From positions 37,852,001 through 37,916,000 of the forward strand of contig OY754466.1 in assembly GCA_963575645.1 (NCBI GenBank): a DNA stretch of 64,000 nt, in the 5' to 3' direction. Of the stretch, positions 55,991-64,000 are shown in pieces. This stretch comes from Xanthostigma xanthostigma (taxonomy: Eukaryota; Arthropoda; Insecta; Raphidioptera; Raphidiidae). The notes under the pieces were generated by a model that had not been told where the DNA came from, did no database searches, and saw nothing but the letters and a program-made list of their open reading frames with translations. The position numbers were made by a program, and so were the translations under genes. Numbering within the stretch: the first letter of the stretch is position 1; each line of letters starts with the position of its first letter.

Positions 55991-58900
55991 GAGTTCTAAT
56001 CAGACGTTAATCAAAGATTTGTATATTTTGTTATACTTCCTATCAAATGGCTGCTTTTCATGCATGTATACCGTTCGTAAAATAATCCATTTCAAGCCGA
56101 GTTTAATTGTTTAATTGTTTCATTCCTACGAATAAATAGCGATATAACTCAATTCACCAACCATAATTATGTTTACTATTAAATATTTATTCGCCTGATA
56201 AAATAATAATGATCGCCACATAGATCATAATACCTAACCTATAAACGTGGAGTATTATAATATATGCAGTTTGCTCTTGTGAATTTATTTATGTTTTGTT
56301 TATTAGCCTGTTGCGAAGTGTAAAACATTAAAGTTAATGAAAATTTTGTGTGCAATTGCGTTAGAATCAAATATTTTTTTGTGAAACATGTTTTTTGACG
56401 TTTACAATAACGACATCGCGATCGGTCGGATTTTTGAGAGCACGTCAAAATATTCAACCAAAATATCAAGGAGTATAGTGCAGTGTGCAATTAAATATTA
56501 ATTATTTAACTCTTTTACTAAATAATTGGCTTGGTGAATTCAATTGAAAGTAATTATAACGAATACATTTGTTCCAAGATTAGTAACTTCTATCATTAAT
56601 AGTGTTCCATGAATATATTAATTAGTTAACTATCCATATTTAATTTTTAATCCAAACCATTTTTGCTCTATAAAATCGGAACAGGAAATTGCATATTAGG
56701 TATTCTGTTCATGTTAATATTTATTTGGACATGCGCTGTTCTGCGCCATGTATTCATAAAAGTATAAAACAATCTGAAATCACATCGAATGTATAATAAA
56801 ATATTAAAATATTCTTGCATAAACTTAGTCTATGAATTATGCAGGTAACGGGCAATATGTAATATAAACAAAACTTGCAACCAATAGAATTTATTTTATT
56901 CAACACTTATTATTATTTTCAACATTTTAATTGTATAGCTTGAACATTACAATAGCTATTCAATATTGTTGATCTACTTTAATTCGATTTTTCCAATACG
57001 GTTGTTATTTTTAAATTTCGAATTCCAGAAGCAAAAAAAAAAAACATTCAAAATAAATCGAGATTTTTTTTAAGTTGATGTCCTTGAAATGGTGTCTATT
57101 GCGATTAAATTTGGCGATAATTAAAGACTGATACATATTTGTATTGCAATGCATTGCGAATCAAATTATAAAATATTTTTTTAATAATAGCATAACAAAA
57201 TATTTATATGAAACAAATTTTGTAGTAGTTATTCATGTTACGATACAAATTTCGTAAAGCCGATTTAATTTTTCTAAAAATCATAAACGATAAGGAAATT
57301 AATAAAAATGATAGCAAAAAAATGTTTCATACAAAAAGCATTTTCGCGAAAAATCTAAAACTAATATAATTATATTCATAATATCTGTAATATTTAAAAA
57401 TTAATTTACTGGTAACACTAAGATACAACGGTTTTTTTTAATGAACTACTGTGAACAGACGTTCCAAAACAGTTTACTTAAAACTTTACTTGCGAGGATA
57501 ATATTAATTATTTTTATTAGCGTTGAAATTATAAAGTTTATATTTTCTGTGCTGTACCCTGTACCAAATCCTTGTTTAAAAAACTTCCTTTTTCTAAACA
57601 TTTCAAAAATGTTTAGGGTGTGAAATAAAAAATTTCATCACCGAACACAATTACTTATATAATCTATTATAACAATCACAGCTAAAAAATTTCCGATCAC
57701 ATAATTTTATTCAAAAAAATCTCAAAAATCATTTAAAAATACTAAAAAAATCTAAAATTTTAAAATCAACAATTTTCAGTGCCTAAACAACGAAAAAAAA
57801 CTAAAATATTGATTCAAATGCCATAAAATATCTTTTAACACCAATTCTTCAATTCAACGATAAACCTAAAATAAATTACTTTTCCGAATTAGTCAACAAA
57901 TGGAAATACAGACACTAATAATAATAATAATTTATTCTTATAAATATATCACTAATTTTCAAAAATCGATACATTTCTTCTCCTTTTTTATCACAGTTCT
58001 ATCCAGTTGCCTCTTAAAATTCCTTCAAAAGGAAAAAATATTCAAAATAAGTGTCCCAGCAAATACAAAAAGTCATTTTGTTGATAAGTTTCTTGGACGA
58101 AAAACATATAAATGATACAAAAAAATCTTATATGGGTTATAATAGTTTTTCGTGTATAAAATAGCACACCATAGCGCTTTGCATAATTTCTGAACTTTTT
58201 ACCAAGCTCTTTAGAAATATAATATTTAAATCCAATCATTTATTTGGGTACCTACCTAATTTTACAAAAATCAACTTTATATCCATAATTGAGTAAATCG
58301 CCTCAGTCCCTACATTACAATCAGTTATCCGTTGTAAAAATTTAAATATGTTATAAAATAAAATTAGATTTTCAAAATATCCAAATTTGTCTGTTATATA
58401 AATTTTTCTATTTATTTTTTTTCTTTTTCAAAACATCGCACTGTCTATTCAAAAGAGAGAACTACTTCCAGTTTTAGATATAAAAAAATATTCGGGTAAT
58501 CAAAATCGACATTTACTGAACTACATTATTTAAGGGTTGGTCAAAAGTTTAGTCTTTATTTCGGTATGTATACACTGCATTTAATGCAAGTTTTGTATTA
58601 TATTCCGATTGAAACATTTTTGTTTCCCAAAAATATTTTTAACCTTATCTTTTCACTAAACTCACTCATAAAACAATGCCGTCGCGTTAAGCTTTTGATG
58701 TGAAAACGCCTATTAACTCGTTAAGTACAGTGATAGCTGGGCGAACTTTCTTGTGTTACAAAATACCTTTAAATTTCAATCTCTAAACTACGGGACTAAT
58801 AATGCGTTAACAACGGTTGAGCCCACAGCGAGTAGAGCATGTTTTTACGAATTCTTCGCGCAGGATTTGTTATGCCTGTAAAATCGTCGTACGAAAGTAG

Positions 58901-59703
58901 GCGCACGCGCGTGATAGTCATGAATTAGCTTTATGCAAAGTTAATTTACCGTGGAAACGCGTTTAGCTAGGACGCTGATTCCTATGTCATTTTAAGGAGC
59001 TCGCGGAACACTACTATAGGAGCTAAAATTAGACAATAAAAATAGTCGCCGGAGTATAAGTGAAAATTGATATTCCATTACAAAATTGTTAAACATACCG
59101 TCTCATGTGATTCGCAAATATTATGTATGCATTCAGCGGAAAACCTAAAAAGTCCAAATGCCTAGCGAAAGCGAGATCTATGGCAGCACCGAAAAGGGAA
59201 TGAAAAGCCCAAACGTCTACGGATCATGTGCAGGCGATCCAGTTATACGCGACGTTTTCGCGAAAAATTTACGGCGCAGGCCCAAACTGCGCCTTTCTTT
59301 AGTTTTTTTTTTTCACTATGAGTCAACGTTTCAAAATTTTTTCTGATGTTTTATTGAATACGCATTTACTGGTCCGAAGTTGATAGAGAATCTGTGTTGT
59401 TGGTATGAAATTCAGCTTTAAAAGATTGAAGAATGTGGTTTGTTTTCAGCAATCTAAATGAAGATATCCATTTAGTTGAAAACAATTAATGACATTCCTA
59501 AATCTAGATTGAAAATTAAAAGTAATAAAGTATCACTTCTCGTCATTAAATATGGATATCGAATGCCATAGTCCCCATTCCTGCCTAGTCGTAGATGTGT
59601 TCCGAGACCCGATTAAACATATGTATACGCGCATGTTCCGGAAATGGTCCATACAAGATGTCGGGCGTTCTGATGTTTTTCCCCCACTTAGACGAGCTAT
59701 CTT
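55991..59703. other. AT-rich DNA; GC-richer stretches near 58800-59300 and 59550-59700
   Basis: Mostly featureless. Between 58800 and 59310 base composition rises, and a 62-residue frame opens with MPSESEIYGSTEKGMKSPNV (59158-59346); from 59533 to 59750 frames are open on both strands. I recognise neither, and see no splice or repeat structure that settles them. They could be exons of unknown genes or old transposon sequence. Confidence 0.3.
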
Positions 59704-60126
59704 AAGGCCGCTGTACACGAGGCTGAATTTGCAGCTAGATTCTTGCTAGTTTGACTACTGGTTTTCTAGCGCTGTGCTGGCTTCACACGAGGCGTCTTTT
59801 CAAGCTTGTTTTGTGGATGAATCTGCTGCGCGCGCAGTGATAGTTCAAATATAAACACAGAGCAAAACGTATACGTTGTCCAACTCAAAGCAGAATGACG
59901 CCATGTTTGTTTGTCGGCGTTTGTTCTTGTTGCCCACGTGACAAGATACTGTTTCCTGATTGGTTCTTGCTCAGAGCAAGCAGAGGACCTATCAAGAAAA
60001 ATAGTCCCTGTTCTAATTTTAAAATCTATTTTGTGAGCTAGCAGACGATACATTTACAGTCTCGTACCCAGCTTGCCGGCCAGCAGAAGCACAAACAGTG
60101 TTTCCAGCCTCGTGTGTAAGCGGCCT
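59704..60126 (+). mobile_element. MITE family A, copy 4
   Basis: Complete ends AAGGCCGCTGTACACGAGGC and CCAGCCTCGTGTGTAAGCGG, then CCTT. The core CACGTGACAAGATACTGTTT and CCTGATTGGTTCTTGCTC is identical to copy 2. A minus-strand frame at 59766-60053 covers it but is not shared with the other copies. Confidence 0.8.
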
Positions 60127-60560
60127 TCAATGAAAGAGAGGGGGAAGAGGTTGAGTATCGCGTGAGAGGGGTATGCGCACGGCGATGCGCTTTCGATACG
60201 TCGAAACATTAAAGTCGAGCTTTATCTATCTACTATCTGAAAGTAGAGAACAGAGACAGAAAACCTGATGTAAGCAACAACAATAACTAATTGATCGCAG
60301 TATGCGTGTGTGGCGAACATGCATACAGCTATGGCCTTGCATCTATGGTTTTATATTATTTGTATGGTAACCGATATTATGTCAATTTAAATATACGCTG
60401 CGAGGTTCTCTCTCTTCATTCTAGCCACGTCGGATGATATTATATCAGTATTGCCATAATAACTGTCTTTCAATTCCAAAATATCGGTGTTAATAATGTG
60501 TTGTAACAAAAAAATTATGTCTTCATAAATTATTAATTTTTATTCAAATATTTTCGACAC

Positions 60561-60960
60561 TAATATTAAAAATACGAAAGTAAGTCTGTCTGTCGGTCTA
60601 TTACCTTTTCACGCCTAAACCACTGAACAGATTTCGACTAAATTTGACAAGGAGATAGATTGCATCCTGAGGTTACCTTTTGTCTCAAAAAAGCCCGAAA
60701 GGGTGAAATAGGGGATAATTTCAAATTCACATGTAATATATAAAACTTTGTTGAGTTGTGCGCACTCGCAAAGGCCTCTGGCCAAAAAAAATCAAAGTAT
60801 ATAAACATTTTATTTTAAAGTGGTACTGCAATACGGTGGAGCCGAAGGCTATTCAAACTGTTGTCGCTGTTGAGCGGGGAACAGTCCCGTGGGGCAAGAC
60901 TTGTATACGGTGAAGCCGAATGCTCCACTACTGTTGTTCCGTGAGGCCAGAATGTAATTT
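60561..60960 (+). repeat. Helitron/SINE-like insect repeat
   Basis: TAATATTAAAAATACGAAAG and GTCTGTCTGTCGGTCT, then CACGCCTAAACCACTGAACA and GATTTCGACTAAATTTGACA: diverged counterpart of 16247-16425. GGTGGAGCCGAAGG near 60835 and GTGAAGCCGAATGC near 60910 suggest a short internal duplication. Confidence 0.55.
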
Positions 60961-61672
60961 TTGAGGAAATCAAACGCGAAACAAATAAAATGTAGAATTC
61001 AAATGATTAAAGACCAAACGTTTATATTTAATACCGCTATTATTATGTTCATTTAACAAATTTGAAATTTTAAAAGGCAAATTTACACTCGTTGCGTAAA
61101 AATGCTGTTTTTATTTCTGCGCATGCGTGCACGATTACGACTCAACAATGTCGTTTCTGTGTAGGAGCCGTCACTCAATAAATTTTAAAGTTTTAATAAA
61201 ATCGTTTTAATAATAAAATATTTAAAAAATGATATTAATGCTAAAATGATCATTGAATTAGGAGTAATATAAATCAATTTTCGCTCGCGTTTCTTTAAAA
61301 CTCAGTATAGGTATGCATTTAATATATGCACATTCCAAGACCAGTTTTTTAATGTCAAGTTCATGGATTATATTATGAAATTATTGTGGCAGCATTACCT
61401 CTTAAAGGCCAATCTTCAACAATGGCAAACTTATTATAAAATAAAAATCAAAGGCGAAAAATATTATTTTCCTATTCTTGTTAAACCTATAGTGAAAACA
61501 TTTTTTCTGAAAAATTAAATATTCCCGTCCAGTTGGACCATTTTAATCCGAGTTTTTTCTCTATTCAAACGGTCGGTTCATTATGCGCATGCCTGTATAA
61601 TTTTGATATTTCAAGCAGTTTCGCGGTATTGCAGAGTAAACTTTCAACAGTTTTGCAGCATTACCGACAATA
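60961..61672. other. AT-rich DNA without recognised features
   Basis: No gene or structured repeat recognised. Confidence 0.45.
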
Positions 61673-62326
61673 CAGTTTGTCATAAATACCGGAACGGTCA
61701 ATTATTTCAAATACTGCACGTTGAATTAAAAAACAAAAAAAACGGGTGTTCAGTATTTTTAAAAGTTCTTTTCAGCGACACTAAACATGAACTCCCACCC
61801 CCTCCTGGCGGTAGGGGCAGGGGTGACTTTGGATTTTTAAATGGGTACCCCCAATTTTTATTACAGCTTTGTATTCTACGTTGAAAAATAATACACTTTT
61901 GATTGAAACATTTTTTCGAATTTTGAGTAGATGGCGCGGTAAATGACGGAGAAAAAATCAATCAGGAAACAGTATCTTGTCAGGTGTAAGCGACATGAAC
62001 CAACATAACGTCAGTCTGTTCAGACATTTTCTAGGCACGTATTGTTTCTCCATCGTTTACAGCACCATCTTCACAGAATTCGAAAAATATCTTAGAGAAA
62101 AGTGTCTTATTTTTTAACGTAGAATACAAATCTGTAATAAACATTGGTGGTACCCATTTAAAATTCCAAAGTTACTCCCGCCCCGACCACCGGGAGGGGG
62201 TGGGGGGTCAAGTTTAGTGTCACTGAATAGATCTTTTAAAAATACTGGACACTCGTTTTTTTTTGTTTTTTAATTCAACGTGCAGTTTTTGCAAAAATTG
62301 ACCACCCCGGATTTATGACACACCTG
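61673..62326. mobile_element. foldback element with about 280-bp TIRs and TA flanks
   Basis: TA flanks both ends: CAGTTTGTCATAAATACCGG at the left and CCGGATTTATGACACACCTG at the right. The arms (61673-61955 and 62040-62326) pair through TGCACGTTGAATTAAAAAAC, CACCCCCTCC and TTTGTATTCTACGTT. The loop holds CAATCAGGAAACAGTATCTT and GTCAGGTG, part of the family A core in reverse. Frames at 61603-61884 and 61707-61961 lie in the left arm and are not genes. Confidence 0.78.
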
Positions 62327-62704
62327 TATAATATTTGTTCAATCTAGTTATAACCTCTACAGCGTGAATATTCTGCGTTTATGAAAGGCATAAATTTGCA
62401 TTCGAAAAGATTTACGCGAACTTTTAATTCGAAATCAAGTACATATATTAAAAAAAAAACAAAAAAAAAACAATAGCCGGATCCTGCAGATGTCTATTGG
62501 AATGTTATCTGCGTTTTCATTCGGAAATACCATCTTGCTTTAATTTCACGCGTCAAACCTGAAATAATGCTATCTCTGGCTATTACCAATTATTATTAGA
62601 CATCTGATATTATATTCTAAAAACGTTAAAACCAGAGAAGACCTTATCAAATGTTATAGTCCAAGAGCTACCGAACATTTCTGGGTAAGGTATTTAAGGC
62701 ACCG

Positions 62705-63522
62705 TGAAAATTTGTGTAACACTTCTTTTGTAATGTCTGAACACAAAATCGAAGACTTGGCTGAAGGGTAGTGGGGTCTACCCAACTCTTGAATTTTTGC
62801 GAAATTTTATTTGCAAAAAATATCTTTGAGACATTTTGAAATTTTAATACCTTTAAATTTTGTATTTAATAAAATTTAAAAAATATAATCCAGATTAGTT
62901 AGTCGGGTCTAAATGTTTTCTATGTGGTTTAAAAAGTATCATAAATCAAAAAAATCGAAAAGATATATTTGAAGCAGAGTGAGATTTAGAGAGAATAATA
63001 TTTAAACCTAGAAAAACATATTTTTAAAGGCCAATTTTGGTGGGATTATTTACCTGCCAGGTGATTCGGGAAAATTACACGTGAATGCTAGTAAGAACGC
63101 TATGGGTACGTTGAAGTGAGAGAGTATATCGGCGCTTCAACTCAGCCGACCGCCGTCATACACTCACTTTCACACTTTAACCTACCAATGGTGTCTTACT
63201 CGCACTTACGAATAATATTCCCAGTTTTGAAACCGCATGGCAAACATTTAGACACGACTAAATAATCTGGATTACCTATTTATTTTTACCCGACTGCGCC
63301 AAAGCCAAAAGGAAGGGTTATGAGTTTAGCAGTCTGTGTATGTTTCGTTTTAGTAAAAACAAAATTTGAAGTTATTAAAATTTCGAAATGTCTCAAGGAC
63401 TTTTTCTGCAAATAAAATTTCGCAAAGTTAAACATTCTAGGCTTGACTAGGCCCCACTACGCTTCAGACAGGTCTTCGTTTTTGTATTCAGATCTCACAA
63501 AAAAAGGGTTACACAAATTTAT
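62705..63522. mobile_element. 0.8-kb imperfect foldback
   Basis: The whole element is one long imperfect inverted repeat. Outer arms pair through AAATTTGTGTAAC, GTAGTGGGG, GCGAAATTTTATTTGCA and TTGAGACATTT; inner arms through TAATCCAGATTA.TTAGTCG and, near the centre, CGTGAATGCTAGTAAGAACG with CGTAAGTGCGAGTAAGACAC inverted. Part of a dispersed repeat (TTTTTACCCGACTGCGCC at 63286) interrupts the right side. Confidence 0.65.
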
Positions 63523-64000
63523 AATAGGACTTTTTATCATGTAAAATCATACATAATTTTCTGCTACCTTAATCATTTTAGGCACAAAAACTTCAAATAA
63601 AAGTTTCAAGGTATAAAATTCTACATCTAACTAATTAAACAAAATTAATTATCAATATTTTGTAACGACAGTTAGATACAAAAATGTGGAAAATTACATC
63701 CCAATATATAATATTTCGTCGTTGGTTCTGTAATACCTCTTATGTGCAAAAAGTAAAATTTGCAAGAAAGGCCAAAAAAGGTTATTTCTGCAATGGATGG
63801 TAAGAACTAGCAATTTCAGAGGTATATTACTAATTCATACTTATTTTCACTATACGTGTTTAAGTAAGACGAAGTATTTTCTTAAAAAATATTTAACGTT
63901 AATTTCGGATTTATTGGCACATGGGAGGAATTATTTGATACAACTTTTCACATAAGAGTTATTTCCCCTTGTTGGTTACTGTAAAATTAATTTGAAGGTA
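63523..64000. other. AT-rich DNA without recognised features
   Basis: No gene or structured repeat recognised before the window ends. Confidence 0.45.

Noticed and set aside
59158..59346. 62-residue frame as a new gene
   Set aside because: It has an ATG and a moderate GC rise, but no recognised domain or splice context; left as a remark on the stretch.

Overview
The window is AT-rich nuclear DNA of an animal, most likely an insect. The single convincing protein-coding feature is a large C2H2 zinc-finger exon that starts at a splice acceptor. Almost all the rest is short inverted-repeat DNA transposons (MITE and foldback types) and repeat fragments of kinds I associate with insect genomes. 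The order cannot be fixed from sequence alone; a hemipteran or other AT-rich insect is plausible, but that is inference. There is no bacterial-style operon, rRNA, intact tRNA gene or CRISPR array.

Layout. 1-9 kb: small inverted-repeat elements (180-328, 1060-1222), family A copies at 1862-2759 (itself carrying a nested element) and 7621-8058, a head-body-hairpin element at 2803-3336, and family Q copies. 9-16 kb: a 1.1-kb inverted-repeat element with a promoter-like module and a long hairpin, a hAT MITE with a perfect 8-bp target duplication (10637-11227), and a hAT element (14992-15815) with a second palindromic element inside it. 16-25 kb: a cluster of Helitron-like or SINE-like fragments, a piggyBac-type MITE with TTAA ends (19072-19574), palindromes and tandem repeats. 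25.6-27.1 kb: the minus-strand zinc-finger exon, a candidate poly(A) signal and the 3' splice site; a pogo/Tigger-like element lies in the upstream intron. 28-30 kb: a hAT MITE with an exact 8-bp duplication, more repeats, hairpins and a tRNA-like SINE head. 30-35 kb: nearly featureless AT-rich DNA. 35-48 kb: a PIF/Harbinger-type MITE, a 1.2-kb near-perfect palindrome (40707-41915) beside an element studded with ACTAGT sites (41949-42709), further hAT MITEs and the second head-body-hairpin element (45957-46792). 48-64 kb: more foldbacks, a hAT relic that still encodes the transposase C-terminus (54133-54570), two more family A copies, and two large foldback elements (61673-62326, 62705-63522).

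No set of genes works together here. The biological interest lies in the density, nesting and sharing of parts among non-autonomous transposons, in several hairpins long enough to give double-stranded RNA if transcribed, and in one unusual element architecture seen twice. All annotations are by eye; family names rest on end sequences and target duplications, not on database matches.
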